In this document: in pieces, positions 8,277 to 17,573 of the stretch
Layout of the letters: each line of letters opens with the position of its first letter
Position numbering within the stretch: position 1 is the stretch's first letter
Source of the DNA: Arthrobacter mobilis
GTDB taxonomy: Bacteria; Actinomycetota; Actinomycetes; Actinomycetales; Micrococcaceae
Length of the DNA: 64,000 bases
Reading direction: 5' to 3'
NCBI RefSeq assembly: GCF_012395835.1
Contig: NZ_JAAZSQ010000001.1
Location: forward strand, 346,243 to 410,242
Program-made: the position numbers and the translations under genes
The notes under the pieces: model-generated
The model's database searches: none
What the model saw: the letters and a program-made list of their open reading frames with translations, nothing else
Told to the model about the DNA's origin: nothing

Positions 8277-10135
8277 CGGACAAGCCAGCGGATCCGCAGC
8301 CCGGAGCCGGGACCGCCGCGCCGGGCCCGGAAGCTTCACTGCCGGCCGCGGGGCCGGAAGCCGCCGGCAGCAACGGCCGGCGGGCGGCGCGGAAGGAAGG
8401 CCGCTCCGGTCTGCCGTGGAAGCGGCGCAAGGCCAGGCCCGCGGGCCCGCACCCGGGCCACCGCAGGGCGCCCGGTTCCGCGACGGCGCCACCGGACGTC
8501 CGGGCTGCAGCGCCGGCAGCAGCGCCGGGTGCCGGGGCCCGGACAGCAGGCGGTTCCGCACTGCGACGGCCGCTGGGAATTGCGGCCGGCGCCGGGCTGC
8601 TCGCCGTCGCGGCCGCAGCCGCAGCGGCCGGGAGCATGACCGGCACCGGCAGCGCCGCCGCCGAGGTACCGGCCGTCTCCGCCGCCGTGGCCGCCGGGAA
8701 CTTTACCGGGGTCTGCCCCGAACCGCTGAAGCTGCTTGACAGTGCCGCGGACCAGACCGACCCGGAGTTCAGTCCGGTCTCCGATTCTGCCCGCACCCGG
8801 GCCCGCGCCGTCGTCGTCAGCGACCTCGGCGGCAGGGTTCCGGGCAGCAGGCTGGCCGTCCTGGGCTCCCGCAAACCGCTGGTGACCATTGCCAGGTCCT
8901 CCGGCACCGCCGCGGAAGAGGCCCGCGGCAGCAGCGAGGACGGGCAGACCAAGCTGCTCGCCGCCGTCGTGCCCGCACAGCGGCTCACCGCCCCCACCGT
9001 CCTGACCGTCCAGCCGGTCGCCGGCCGGCAGGCCCTGGCCGGGGCTGCCATGACCTACAGCGCCGCGGACGGGGACCTGCGCGGCCTCGCCGCGGCCAAC
9101 TGCACGGCACCGGCCAACGACTTCTGGGTGCTCGGTGCCGCCACCACCGTGGGGGCTGCCGCGGTGCTGAACCTGCACAACCCGACACAGACGGCCGCGA
9201 CCGTGGACCTGGAGTTGCTTGGCTCTGACGGGCCGGTCCAGGCCGCGGGCGCCCGCGGCCTGCTGCTGGCGCCGGGGGAGAGCCGCTCGATCGTGCTCGG
9301 CGGCTTGGCGGCGAAGCAGGACGCCCTCGCCGTGCACGTGAGCACCTCCGGCGGCGCAGTGTCGGGCACCATCCAGCAGAGCATCCTGCGGGGCCTGACT
9401 CCGGGCGGTGTGGAGCTGCTGACGCCGTCCGCCGGCCCGTCCCTGCAGCAGGTGGTCACCGGCGTCCAGATCCAGGCCGAGGAACTGTCCCGGACCCTCC
9501 GCGGGCAGCGCGGCTACGGGTCCTCCTCCCCAGCCTTGGACGTGGTGGTTCCAGGCGGGCAGGATGCCAGCCTGCAGGTGCGCGTGTTCGGCGAGGACGG
9601 CGAGGTCCGGTTGCCCGGGGGCGGGGACCTCACGGCCGCCGCGGGCAGCGTGACCCGGGTCCCGCTGGAGTCCCTGCCGGCCGGCACGTACACGGTGCAG
9701 GTCACCTCGGATGTCTCCGTGGTGGCCGCGGCGCGGCTCAGCCGGGGGACCGGCAGGGGCGAGCCGGTGGACTTGGGCTGGTCCCCGGCGGTTTCCCGGC
9801 TGGGCAGCGAGCACCTGGCCATCGTGCCCGGGGGCACACAGTCCCGGCTGGTCTTCGCGGCACCCGCGAAGACAGCGGAGGTCAAGCTGGTCCCGGTGGA
9901 CCGGGACGGCAACCTGGGCAAGGAACGCGTGGTCAAGGTGCCGGCCGGCACAACCGTCACGGTCGACCCTCAGGCCCGTGGCGCCGACCCTGCCGCGGTG
10001 ATGGTGGGCGCCACCGGTGACGCCGTCTACGGCGCGCAGGTGCTGTCCGGCCCGGACGGGCCCGGCATCGCGGTGCTGCCGGTGCCCGACGGGGGCCAGG
10101 GCCGCCAAAGCGTGCCGGTGCACCTGGGGTACTGA
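8273..10135 (+). CDS. DUF5719 family membrane-anchored protein
   Basis: 620 residues. About 100 residues of Ala/Pro/Arg-rich cytoplasmic sequence lead to one transmembrane helix (near 104-125, LGIAAGAGLLAVAAAAAAAG), then a large extracellular beta-rich part. I recognise the family as DUF5719, regularly encoded after the giant GT2 gene in actinobacteria. Its ATG overlaps the GT2 stop (8273-8276), so the two products are probably made together and act as partners in envelope assembly. The molecular function is unknown. The extracellular part contains repeated motifs of the type VLNLHNPTQTAATVDLEL and SLQVRVFGEDGEV, which suggest Ig-like folds. Confidence 0.85.
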   Translation: MTDKPADPQPGAGTAAPGPEASLPAAGPEAAGSNGRRAARKEGRSGLPWKRRKARPAGPHPGHRRAPGSATAPPDVRAAAPAAAPGAGARTAGGSALRRPLGIAAGAGLLAVAAAAAAAGSMTGTGSAAAEVPAVSAAVAAGNFTGVCPEPLKLLDSAADQTDPEFSPVSDSARTRARAVVVSDLGGRVPGSRLAVLGSRKPLVTIARSSGTAAEEARGSSEDGQTKLLAAVVPAQRLTAPTVLTVQPVAGRQALAGAAMTYSAADGDLRGLAAANCTAPANDFWVLGAATTVGAAAVLNLHNPTQTAATVDLELLGSDGPVQAAGARGLLLAPGESRSIVLGGLAAKQDALAVHVSTSGGAVSGTIQQSILRGLTPGGVELLTPSAGPSLQQVVTGVQIQAEELSRTLRGQRGYGSSSPALDVVVPGGQDASLQVRVFGEDGEVRLPGGGDLTAAAGSVTRVPLESLPAGTYTVQVTSDVSVVAAARLSRGTGRGEPVDLGWSPAVSRLGSEHLAIVPGGTQSRLVFAAPAKTAEVKLVPVDRDGNLGKERVVKVPAGTTVTVDPQARGADPAAVMVGATGDAVYGAQVLSGPDGPGIAVLPVPDGGQGRQSVPVHLGY

Positions 10136-10183
10136 GGGAGTGGGGCGCTCCCGCCGTTGGAGGCTGCCCCGTAGACTGCAGGC

Positions 10184-11476
10184 ATGGCGTCGTCAGGCGG
10201 CGGGGACCTGCCCCGCGGGGAACAGGCACCGGCAGCGGAGAGGACCACGTGCGTGGTGGCCGGCGGAGGGCCGGCCGGGCTGATGCTCGGTCTGCTGCTG
10301 GCCCGCGCCGGGGTTGCGGTGACGGTGCTGGAGAAGCACGGCGACTTCCTGCGCGACTTCCGCGGCGATACCGTCCACGCCTCCACCATCCGGCTGCTGG
10401 ACGAGCTGGGACTGGGGGATCAGTTCCGCCGGCTGCCGCAGAGCCGGCTGGACAGTGTGGCCATTCCGGGCCGGGGCCCGGACCTGGTACAGGTCGCCGA
10501 CTTTGGCCGGCTGCGCCCGCCGTACAACTACGTGGCCATGATCCCGCAGTGGGACTTCCTCAATTTCCTCGCCGCGGCCGCCGCCCGGGAACCGTCCTTC
10601 AGCCTGCGGATGAACACCGAGGCCACCGGGCTGTTGTTCGACAATGGCCGTGTGGCCGGGGTCAGCTGGCGCCGGAGGGATGCAGGGCCGGGCCGCGCCG
10701 CCACGGGCGAACTGCGGGCGGACCTGACGGTGGCCTGCGACGGCCGGCACTCGCTGCTGCGGTCCGCGGCCGGACTGCGGAGCCGGGAGTACCCGGTGCC
10801 CTTCGATGTCTGGTGGTTCAGGCTCCCGCGGCGCCCGGACGAGCCCGGACCGGTGGCCGGCATTGTCCCGGCGTTCCGGGACCGGGAGGCGCTGGTCACG
10901 CTGTACCGGAAGGACTTCTTCCAGATTGCCTACCTGGCGGACAAGGGGTCGGATACCCGGCTGCGCTCCGAGGGGGTGGAACGGTTCCGCCAGCGCGTGG
11001 CCGCCCTGCGCCCGGACTTCGCGGACCGGGTGGAGGCGATCGGCAGCATGGATGCCGTGCACGTGCTGGACGTGCGGCTGGACCGGCTGCGCCGGTGGTA
11101 CCGGGACGGGCTGCTGTGCATCGGCGACGCGGCCCACGCAATGTCCCCGGCCGGCGGCGTGGGCATCAACCTGGCCATCCAGGATGCGGTAGCTGCGGCG
11201 GCGCGCCTGGCCGGGCCGCTGCTGGCCGGCCGGGTCAGCGGGCGCGACCTGGCGAAGGTCCAGCGGCGCCGGGAGCCGCCCACCCGGCTCGTCCAAGGGT
11301 TCCAGCGCTTTTTCCAAGGCCTGGTCTTCGGCTCCCGCTCCGGCTTCGGGTCCGGCCGGGTTCCCCGGGCGGTCGCCGCGGCCGCGCGCATCCTGCCGGT
11401 ACTGCGCTGGCTGCCGGCACGCATGATCGCCTTCGGCCCGCTGCCCGAGCACGCCCCGAGGTTTGCCCGCCGCTGA
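10184..11476 (+). CDS. FAD-dependent aromatic-type monooxygenase (class A flavoprotein)
   Basis: 430 residues. The N-terminal CVVAGGGPAGLMLGLLLARAG is the FAD-binding Rossmann loop (GxGxxG near residue 28). VACDGRHSLLR is the DG motif. CIGDAAHAMSPAGGVGINLAIQDA near 310-333 is the GD motif contacting the FAD ribityl chain. This set defines PHBH-like monooxygenases, which hydroxylate aromatic or polyketide-type substrates with NAD(P)H and O2. The substrate is not predictable. The gene stands alone between DUF5719 and the metallopeptidase gene, where I would expect the core run to continue, so it may be an insertion. Its composition is like its neighbours. The alternative start at ATG 10184 has only a weak Shine-Dalgarno site. 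Confidence 0.85.
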   Translation: MASSGGGDLPRGEQAPAAERTTCVVAGGGPAGLMLGLLLARAGVAVTVLEKHGDFLRDFRGDTVHASTIRLLDELGLGDQFRRLPQSRLDSVAIPGRGPDLVQVADFGRLRPPYNYVAMIPQWDFLNFLAAAAAREPSFSLRMNTEATGLLFDNGRVAGVSWRRRDAGPGRAATGELRADLTVACDGRHSLLRSAAGLRSREYPVPFDVWWFRLPRRPDEPGPVAGIVPAFRDREALVTLYRKDFFQIAYLADKGSDTRLRSEGVERFRQRVAALRPDFADRVEAIGSMDAVHVLDVRLDRLRRWYRDGLLCIGDAAHAMSPAGGVGINLAIQDAVAAAARLAGPLLAGRVSGRDLAKVQRRREPPTRLVQGFQRFFQGLVFGSRSGFGSGRVPRAVAAAARILPVLRWLPARMIAFGPLPEHAPRFARR

Positions 11477-11506
11477 CGCGCCGCGCCCCGGACCTGCGCA
11501 GCACGC

Positions 11507-12001
11507 TCAGGGACGGGTACGCCCGTAGGTCGGATCCACCGCCTCCGGGGCCATGCCCAGCAGTTCCGCGGCCTGTTCCACTACCACGTCGTGGACCACC
11601 TCGGGCAGTTCCGCCTTGATCCTGGCCTCGGCCTCCACCGGCTTGCGGTAGATGGTCACGACGGCGGGTGCGCCGGCACCGCCGCGCACGACGCTGCCCA
11701 GCGGGGCGGGGGAACCGGTGGCGACCAGCTCTTCGAGTCCGGGCGGGATGTCCGCGACCAGGAACTCCACGGCATCGATCCGTTCCCCCCACAGATACTG
11801 CAGGCGTTCGACCGAATCCAGCACCAGATCCTCGAACTTCTCCGCCCGCGTTCGGTTGCCGGGAAGGTGGGCCGGCAGCAGCTCGCCGCGCAGGCCACGG
11901 CCGTGGCGGTTGCGCCGCCGCTTGCCGAACGGCCGCGCAGCAGCCGAAGCACCGGCAGCGGTGTTGGCAATCCTGATGCTCAACGTTGGACCGTTTCCCA
12001 T
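11507..12001 (-). CDS. Metallopeptidase-like (zincin-fold, PF06262) family protein, probably without the zinc site
   Basis: 164-residue protein of the small zincin-like family encoded next to DUF3499 in many actinobacteria. The recognisable core is EKFEDLVLDSVERLQYLWGERIDAVEFLVADIPP, followed by VTIYRKPVEAEA and a helix ELPEVVHDVVVEQAAELLG. In typical family members this last helix carries HExxH. Here the position reads HDVVVE, so only the first His remains and metal-dependent peptidase activity is doubtful. The N-terminal 35 residues are basic. It is divergent from the DUF3499 gene with a 158-base gap. Confidence 0.75.
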   Translation of the reverse strand: MGNGPTLSIRIANTAAGASAAARPFGKRRRNRHGRGLRGELLPAHLPGNRTRAEKFEDLVLDSVERLQYLWGERIDAVEFLVADIPPGLEELVATGSPAPLGSVVRGGAGAPAVVTIYRKPVEAEARIKAELPEVVHDVVVEQAAELLGMAPEAVDPTYGRTRP

Positions 12002-12159
12002 ACAACGACTCTAAGCCTGCCCGCCGTCAAAAGCACGGTGCCGCGGTGGGAGCCCGCGCGGCGGCCGGACAGCTGCGCGGAGGGACCGTGCGCGGCGCGG
12101 CGCATCCGCCACGGCGGAAATACCGGGACCTGCCGGCCGTGCGGGTAGAATCGGTAGTC

Positions 12160-12549
12160 GTGGGATCCATCCGCCAATGTTCACGCTCGGCCTGTACACG
12201 TTCGGCCATCGCTACCCTGACGTACGTCTATGCCGATTCCACCGCCGTCCTGGGCCCGCTGGCCACCTATGCCGAACCGCATTGCTACGACTTGTGCGCC
12301 GAGCATGCCGCCCGCCTGACCGTGCCGCGGGGCTGGGAGGTGCTCCGCCTGGCGCTTCCCGAGCAGGCTCCGGAACCCAACGCCGACGATCTGCTGGCCC
12401 TGGCCGACGCGGTCCGCGAGGCCGGCAGCGCACCGGAGGCGGCCGACGAGGCACCGGTCCAGCGCGGGGCGCGCGAGCCCCTGGAACCGCCGGCCGGAGC
12501 CGATACCGCCCGCCGCGGCCACCTGCGCATTCTGCGCGGACAGTCCTAG
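12160..12549 (+). CDS. DUF3499 domain protein
   Basis: 129-residue protein of an actinobacteria-specific family of unknown function. The N-terminus [22 protein letters not shown] has the CSRxxC pair. [22 protein letters not shown] supplies further Cys and His, so a small zinc-ribbon fold is likely. The C-terminal half is acidic and low in complexity. GTG at 12160 is chosen because family similarity starts there, although the frame stays open upstream. Its stop TAG lies in CCTAGG. In relatives I remember a phosphomannomutase gene following; here Trm112 follows directly. Confidence 0.85.
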   Translation: MGSIRQCSRSACTRSAIATLTYVYADSTAVLGPLATYAEPHCYDLCAEHAARLTVPRGWEVLRLALPEQAPEPNADDLLALADAVREAGSAPEAADEAPVQRGAREPLEPPAGADTARRGHLRILRGQS

Positions 12550-12627
12550 GCAGCTACCCTGTAACAGTTGCCCGGCCCCGCCCGGCTTGCTGCCCGCCGG
12601 CCGTGCCTACCCGAGGAATGGATCACC

Positions 12628-12846
12628 ATGGCACTTCTTCCGCCCGAACTGGTCAGCGTGCTGCGCTGCCCGGTCACCGGATCCGAACTGGTGCAGGACG
12701 GGGACGAACTGGTCTCCGCCGGCACCGACGCTGCCGGCCGGCACCTGCGCTACCGCATTGACGAAGGAATCCCGGTCCTGCTCCCGGCGCCGCCGGAAGC
12801 CCAGGGACCCCACGCCGCGCCGACCCCTGCACCCGAGAAAGCTTAG
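12628..12846 (+). CDS. Trm112 family zinc-ribbon protein
   Basis: 72 residues, beginning [19 protein letters not shown] and continuing to [14 protein letters not shown], the two conserved parts of the Trm112/YcaR family. Only the first Cys (RCPV) of the usual zinc set is clear. In eukaryotes and archaea Trm112 activates methyltransferases; in bacteria the role is poorly known. It sits 10 bases upstream of S-adenosylhomocysteinase, the enzyme that removes the product of methyltransferases, so the two are probably co-transcribed. The ATG at 12628 has GAGGA upstream at a longish distance. Confidence 0.88.
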   Translation: MALLPPELVSVLRCPVTGSELVQDGDELVSAGTDAAGRHLRYRIDEGIPVLLPAPPEAQGPHAAPTPAPEKA

Positions 12847-12856
12847 GACCGAAACC

Positions 12857-14323
12857 GTGACGTTTGACTACAAGGTAAAAGACCTCTCCCTGGCCGAGGC
12901 CGGCCGGCACCAGATCCGGCTGGCCGAACACGAAATGCCGGGCCTGATGGCCCTGCGCGCCGAGTTCGGCGAGTCCAAGCCGCTGGCCGGCGCCCGCATT
13001 GCCGGCTCGCTGCACATGACGGTCCAGACGGCCGTGCTGATCGAGACCCTCACCGCGCTGGGCGCCGAGGTCCGCTGGGCTTCCTGCAACATTTTCTCCA
13101 CCCAGGACGAGGCCGCCGCCGCCGTCGTCGTCGGCAACGGCACGCCGGAGGACCCGCAAGGCGTCCCCGTGTTCGCCTGGAAGGGTGAAACCCTGGAGGA
13201 GTACTGGTGGACCGCCGAGCAGATCCTGACCTGGCCGGGCGCGGACACCAACCCGGAACTGGGCCCGAACATGATCCTGGACGACGGCGGCGACGCCACG
13301 CTGCTGGTGCACAAGGGCGTGGAGTTCGAGGCCGCCGGCGCCGTGCCCGCCGCCGCTGCGGAGGACCCGGAAGAGTACCGGATCATCCTTGACCTGCTGC
13401 GTGCCTCACTGGCGGCCAACCCGAACAAGTGGACCGGCATTGCCGGACGTCTCCTCGGCGTCACCGAGGAAACCACCACCGGCGTGCACCGGCTGTACCA
13501 GCTGGCCGAGCAGGGCAAGCTGCTCTTCCCTGCCATCAACGTCAATGACTCCGTGACCAAGTCCAAGTTCGACAACAAGTACGGCATCCGCCACTCGCTG
13601 CCGGACGGCCTGAACCGGGCCACCGACGTACTGATGGGCGGCAAGGTCGCCGTCGTCTGCGGCTACGGCGACGTCGGCAAGGGTGCCGCCGAGGCGCTGC
13701 GCGGGCAGGGCGCGCGCGTGGTGGTGACCGAGATCGACCCGATCTGCGCGCTGCAGGCCGCCATGGACGGCTACCAGGTGACCACCCTGGACAAGGTCGT
13801 GGGCGAGGGCCACATCTTCATCACCACCACCGGCAACAAGGACGTCATCATGGCTTCGGACATGGTGAAGATGCGCGACAAGGCCATCGTGGGCAACATC
13901 GGCCACTTCGACAACGAAATCGACATGGCCGGCCTGGCCCAGGTCGAGGGCGTGAAGAAAATCGAGATCAAGCCGCAGGTGCACGAGTGGGTCTTCGACG
14001 CCGGCACGGAGATGGAGCGGTCGATCATCGTGCTCTCCGAGGGCCGGCTGCTCAACCTGGGCAACGCCACCGGGCACCCGTCCTTCGTCATGAGCAACTC
14101 GTTCGCGAACCAGACGATCGCGCAGATCGAGCTCTTCACCAAGGCCGGCACCGGCGAGTACGCCAAGCAGGTCTACGTGCTGCCCAAGATCCTGGACGAG
14201 AAGGTGGCGCGCCTGCACCTGGCGGCCCTGGGCGTGGAGCTGACCGAGCTGACCAAGGAGCAGGCCGAGTACCTGGACGTGGACGTGGCCGGCCCGTTCA
14301 AGCCGGACCACTACCGCTACTGA
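12857..14323 (+). CDS. ahcY: S-adenosylhomocysteine hydrolase (adenosylhomocysteinase)
   Basis: 488 residues, the usual size of the actinobacterial enzyme. It reversibly splits S-adenosylhomocysteine into adenosine and homocysteine, using bound NAD, and so keeps methylation going. Visible motifs: [16 protein letters not shown] (substrate site), [25 protein letters not shown] (the catalytic Lys/Asp region), and [20 protein letters not shown] (NAD fold). The C-terminal KPDHYRY tail reaches into the neighbouring subunit of the tetramer. GTG at 12857 follows AGGACCG; the longer open frame upstream is the Trm112 gene in another frame. Confidence 0.97.
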   Translation: MTFDYKVKDLSLAEAGRHQIRLAEHEMPGLMALRAEFGESKPLAGARIAGSLHMTVQTAVLIETLTALGAEVRWASCNIFSTQDEAAAAVVVGNGTPEDPQGVPVFAWKGETLEEYWWTAEQILTWPGADTNPELGPNMILDDGGDATLLVHKGVEFEAAGAVPAAAAEDPEEYRIILDLLRASLAANPNKWTGIAGRLLGVTEETTTGVHRLYQLAEQGKLLFPAINVNDSVTKSKFDNKYGIRHSLPDGLNRATDVLMGGKVAVVCGYGDVGKGAAEALRGQGARVVVTEIDPICALQAAMDGYQVTTLDKVVGEGHIFITTTGNKDVIMASDMVKMRDKAIVGNIGHFDNEIDMAGLAQVEGVKKIEIKPQVHEWVFDAGTEMERSIIVLSEGRLLNLGNATGHPSFVMSNSFANQTIAQIELFTKAGTGEYAKQVYVLPKILDEKVARLHLAALGVELTELTKEQAEYLDVDVAGPFKPDHYRY

Positions 14324-14325
14324 CC

Positions 14326-14381
14326 GGGGCGCTCCCGCCGTGTCGGCTTCGCCGCCACGGCGGGTCCCTCGCGCCCCACTC
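14326..14381. repeat. REP-like repeat, copy 1, between convergent ahcY and RDD genes
   Basis: Bases 14342-14381 match 60415-60454 at 39 of 40 positions. The preceding 15 bases (14326-14340, GGGGCGCTCCCGCCG) recur exactly at 10142-10156. The unit is GC-rich, non-coding and lies just past a stop codon, like REP/BIME elements. It may serve as the ahcY terminator here. Confidence 0.6.
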
Positions 14382-14393
14382 AATGGAGGCGGG

Positions 14394-15197
14394 TTACTGC
14401 CCGAAGGGAAGCTCGTGCAGGCGGCGGCTGCGTTCCTGTGCCGCGGCCTGCTGCCGGCTGAGCCGGGCGAAGTCCCGTTCGCGGCGCTCGGCCATGACCG
14501 CCATCAGGTAGAGCTCCGGGGCGGTGCCGGGCGGCGGCGGGGGAGAGACGAACCCGGAGGCCTCGGTCGCCAGCGCGACGGCCAGCTGCTCGCGGGAGGC
14601 GGGGATCATCTTCGGAGCCTGGGCCAGGAACTGGGCGATCCGCCGGGCCAGGGACTCGGGCAGCCGGCCCATGTCCGTGAGCCGGACCCACGGCAGCAGC
14701 TGCGGGGGGATCTGGGGCAGCTGCTGCGGCAGCGCGCCCACCCGTTCGCGCATGCTGTAGGTCCCCGCGAGCATGTCGCCCAGCCGCTTGGAGCGGTCGT
14801 TGAACAGCGCGGCCGCGAACGCCACCGAGCCGAACATCATGTACAGCTCGAAAACGCCCACCAGCCCACGGACCAGGGCGTGCCGGAAGCGAATGGAGCC
14901 GCCGTCGTCGCGCACGATCCGCAGGCCCATGATCAGCCGGCCCAGGGACTTGCCTCGGGTCAGCGACTCCACGCCGACCGGCAGGATGACCAGGAAGAAG
15001 ACCAAGGTGGCGACCGCCAGCGCCTGGCCGGCGGCCGGGTCGAAGCCGGTGCCCAGCGTTTCGCCCAGCAGCACCCATGCCAGCACGAGCAGCACCAGGT
15101 TGGCCACGACGTCGATCATCGAGCTCAGCGAGCGCACGCCCAGGGAGGCAGGGCGCAGTTCCAGCACCACGGCCTCGCCCGTCACCACATGGCTCAC
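14394..15197 (-). CDS. RDD family membrane protein
   Basis: 267 residues. The RDD domain spans about residues 20-145. Helix 1 (SLSSMIDVVANLVLLVLAWVL) has Arg-to-Asp spacing like the family's R-DD pattern. ESLTRGKSLGRLIMGLRIV precedes helix 3, and DRSKRLGDMLAGT closes the domain. The C-terminal 100 residues are cytoplasmic, Pro- and Arg-rich. RDD proteins are small membrane proteins of unclear, probably transport-related, function. The gene is divergent from the SpoIIM-like gene (70 bases); these two are paired in many actinobacteria. GTG at 15197 follows GGAAGGAGGGG, much better than the upstream start at 15335. Confidence 0.88.
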   Translation of the reverse strand: MSHVVTGEAVVLELRPASLGVRSLSSMIDVVANLVLLVLAWVLLGETLGTGFDPAAGQALAVATLVFFLVILPVGVESLTRGKSLGRLIMGLRIVRDDGGSIRFRHALVRGLVGVFELYMMFGSVAFAAALFNDRSKRLGDMLAGTYSMRERVGALPQQLPQIPPQLLPWVRLTDMGRLPESLARRIAQFLAQAPKMIPASREQLAVALATEASGFVSPPPPPGTAPELYLMAVMAERRERDFARLSRQQAAAQERSRRLHELPFGQ

Positions 15198-15267
15198 GGC
15201 GTCCCCTCCTTCCCGTCCGCCTGCCTTCCTCCACTTTACGGCCCCCGCGGCGGGTACGCTGGGGAGC

Positions 15268-16260
15268 GTGGATATCGATGCCTTCACGGCGGTGCACCGC
15301 GACGACTGGGCACGCCTGGACGCGCTCAGCGCCAAGCGCCGGCTGACCGGTGAAGAGGCGGACGAGCTGCTGGTGCTCTACCAGCGCACCTCCACGCACC
15401 TGTCGATGATCCGGTCGATCGCTCCCGAGAGCCAGCTGTCGGCCGCGCTCTCCACCCGGCTGTCCCGGGCCCGGACCCGGTTCACAGGCGCGAAGTCCAG
15501 CTTCGCCGAGGACACCGCTGGATTCTTCGTCCGCACGCTGCCGGCGGCGTTCTACCGGCTGCGCTGGCTGACCGTGGCCATCGGGGCCGTGTTCATCCTG
15601 ATCGCCTGGCTCTACGGGGCCTGGGTGGCAGGAAACCCCGAGGTCATCAAGGCCCTGGGCTCGGACGCCGAGCTGCGCCAGTACGTGGAGGAGGACTTCG
15701 TCAACTACTACTCGGAGAACCCGCATGCCTCCTTCGCCGGCATGGTCTGGACCAACAACGCGTGGATCGCGGCCCAGTGCGTGGCCTTTGGGGTGACCGG
15801 CCTCTGGGTACCTGCCATTGTCTACTTGAACGCCCAGGGCGCGGGCATCGCCGGCGGCATGATGGCCGCCTACGACCGGCTGGATACCTTTTTCCTGTAC
15901 ATCCTGCCGCACGGGTTGATGGAACTGACGGCGGTCTTCATCGCCGCCGCGGCGGGGCTGCGGATCTTCTGGTCCTGGGTCTCGCCCGGGCCGCGGACCC
16001 GGCTGGCGTCGATGGCGGCGGAGGGCCGTTCGCTGATCACCGTGGCCCTGGGCCTGGTCCTGGTGCTCTTCCTCTCCGGCCTGGTGGAGGGGTTCGTGAC
16101 GCCCAGCGGGCTGCCGCACTGGCTGCGGATCGGGATCGGCGCGCTGCTGCTGGCCGCGTACTGGGTGTACACGCTGGTGCTGGGCCGGCGGGCGTACGAG
16201 GCCGGCGAGCGCGGGGACCTGGACAGGTTCGATGCCGGTGCCGAGGCCCGGACCGCCTGA
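15268..16260 (+). CDS. Stage II sporulation protein M (SpoIIM)-like membrane protein
   Basis: 330 residues, beginning VDIDAFTAVHRDDWARLDAL and RTSTHLSMIRS, the conserved cytoplasmic start. Five or six transmembrane helices follow (for example LRWLTVAIGAVFILIAWLYG and WVPAIVYLNAQGAGIAGGMM). ILPHGLMELTAVFIAAAAG is the SpoIIM family signature. In Bacillus SpoIIM acts in septal peptidoglycan hydrolysis with SpoIID/P; non-sporulating actinobacteria keep a longer homologue next to RDD and DUF58/MoxR genes, with unknown role. GTG at 15268 is preceded by GGGGAGC. The upstream open frame to 14773 is a shadow of the RDD gene. Confidence 0.88.
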   Translation: MDIDAFTAVHRDDWARLDALSAKRRLTGEEADELLVLYQRTSTHLSMIRSIAPESQLSAALSTRLSRARTRFTGAKSSFAEDTAGFFVRTLPAAFYRLRWLTVAIGAVFILIAWLYGAWVAGNPEVIKALGSDAELRQYVEEDFVNYYSENPHASFAGMVWTNNAWIAAQCVAFGVTGLWVPAIVYLNAQGAGIAGGMMAAYDRLDTFFLYILPHGLMELTAVFIAAAAGLRIFWSWVSPGPRTRLASMAAEGRSLITVALGLVLVLFLSGLVEGFVTPSGLPHWLRIGIGALLLAAYWVYTLVLGRRAYEAGERGDLDRFDAGAEARTA

Positions 16261-16355
16261 GGCGGCGCCGGGCGGCCTGCCTGGGAAGATTTGATGGATC
16301 AGTGGATGCCGCCCTGCACGAGTGCAGCGGCGGCGCCGAGGAAAGAAGGAGAAGC

Positions 16356-17519
16356 ATGGCTGATCAGGAGCAGCCGGGCAGCAGCCGGGCCCGACGCCTG
16401 GAGGAAGCGCTCCGGATGCCGATGCGCAAGCCGGGCCGGCTGCCGGATTTGAGCGCTTACGACGGCGGCTCCGGCAGTGCCGGGGGCACGGGGGGCAGCC
16501 CGGCGGCCGGCAGCGGTGCAGCCGGAGCGGACCAACCTGCGGGGGACAAGGCAGCCGGGACGGAGAAGGGCGCCGGGCCGCAGAAGGCGCCGGAGCCCGC
16601 CCCGCGGGAGGCGGCCCCGACCGCGGCGATCCCGGCCGGGTCCCTGCCGACCCGGCCGGTCCCTGCGGCGGCCGCTCCCACGGCCCCCGTTCCGGCGGCC
16701 GGCTCCGGTCCGGAAACCCCCGGAGCTGCCCCGGGGCCGGCAGGCGGCCGCGGTGCCAGCCGCCGGGCTGCCGCCCGCGAGGACGCGGTCAATGCCCGGC
16801 CCCGCGGCGGGCGGTTCTGCCAGGTGCTGCTGGCGGCGGTCTTTCCGTTCCTGCTCATCATCGGGGCCATCCGGCTGGTCTGCACGCCGCTGTTCCTCTG
16901 GATCGAGTACCACCGTCCGGGCTTCCCGGCGGACAGCTTCGGCTTCAGCACCGAGGACCGGATGACCTACGGCTCCTACGCCGTGGACTACCTGCTGAAC
17001 TGGGCCGGACCGCGCTACCTGGGCGGGCTGACCGGCCCGGACGGCGAGTCGTTGTTCCTGCCCGCGGAAGTCAGCCACATGGCCGATGTGAAAGCGGTGG
17101 TTGCGGCCGCCTTCCTGGCCGGCCTGGTCCTGCTGCTGGTGGCCGCAGGCTGCGTGCTGTACCTGCGGCGCAACTGCCCGGGCGGAATCCGCCGCGGGCT
17201 GTTCGCCGGTGCCGCGGCCACGCTGCTGCTCGTGCTGGTGCTGGGCGTGCTCGGGGCGCTGAACTGGCAGTGGTTCTTCACCGAATTCCACCGGATCTTC
17301 TTTGCCGAGGGGACCTGGACCTTCTACACCGACGACACGCTGATCCGGCTCTTCCCGGGGCAGTTCTGGATGGACGCAGGGCTGGTCGTTGCCCTGCTGG
17401 TCCTGATGGTCTCCAGCCTGGTGCTGACCCTGACCTGGCCGACCAGGAGCCGGCGGGAGCACAGTGCGGAAAGGCTGGCAGCGGCACGGGCCAGGCTGCG
17501 CGGCGGGACCGGGCTGTAG
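16356..17519 (+). CDS. TIGR01906 family (DUF1461) integral membrane protein
   Basis: 387 residues. The first 150 are low-complexity Pro/Ala/Gly-rich and probably disordered. Then come a helix near 155-180 (VLLAAVFPFLLIIGAIRLV), an extracellular stretch with FSTEDRMTYGSYAVDYLLNW and HMADVK, and three more helices. The extracellular motifs are those of the TIGR01906/DUF1461 family, whose function is unknown. AGAAGGAG stands 5 bases before the ATG at 16356. It follows the SpoIIM-like gene by 95 bases, possibly in the same transcript. Confidence 0.82.
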   Translation: MADQEQPGSSRARRLEEALRMPMRKPGRLPDLSAYDGGSGSAGGTGGSPAAGSGAAGADQPAGDKAAGTEKGAGPQKAPEPAPREAAPTAAIPAGSLPTRPVPAAAAPTAPVPAAGSGPETPGAAPGPAGGRGASRRAAAREDAVNARPRGGRFCQVLLAAVFPFLLIIGAIRLVCTPLFLWIEYHRPGFPADSFGFSTEDRMTYGSYAVDYLLNWAGPRYLGGLTGPDGESLFLPAEVSHMADVKAVVAAAFLAGLVLLLVAAGCVLYLRRNCPGGIRRGLFAGAAATLLLVLVLGVLGALNWQWFFTEFHRIFFAEGTWTFYTDDTLIRLFPGQFWMDAGLVVALLVLMVSSLVLTLTWPTRSRREHSAERLAAARARLRGGTGL

Positions 17520-17573
17520 CAGCGGCGCCGCAGTTTTGGCCCTGCAGTATCGGCACGTCAATGCCCGTGCAGT

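Noticed and set aside
4344-8561. Open frame of 1,405 codons antisense to the glycosyltransferase
   Set aside because: Antisense shadow of a very GC-rich gene; translation is a low-complexity Arg/Gly/Gln-rich mix with no domain, and the sense frame encodes a clear glycosyltransferase.
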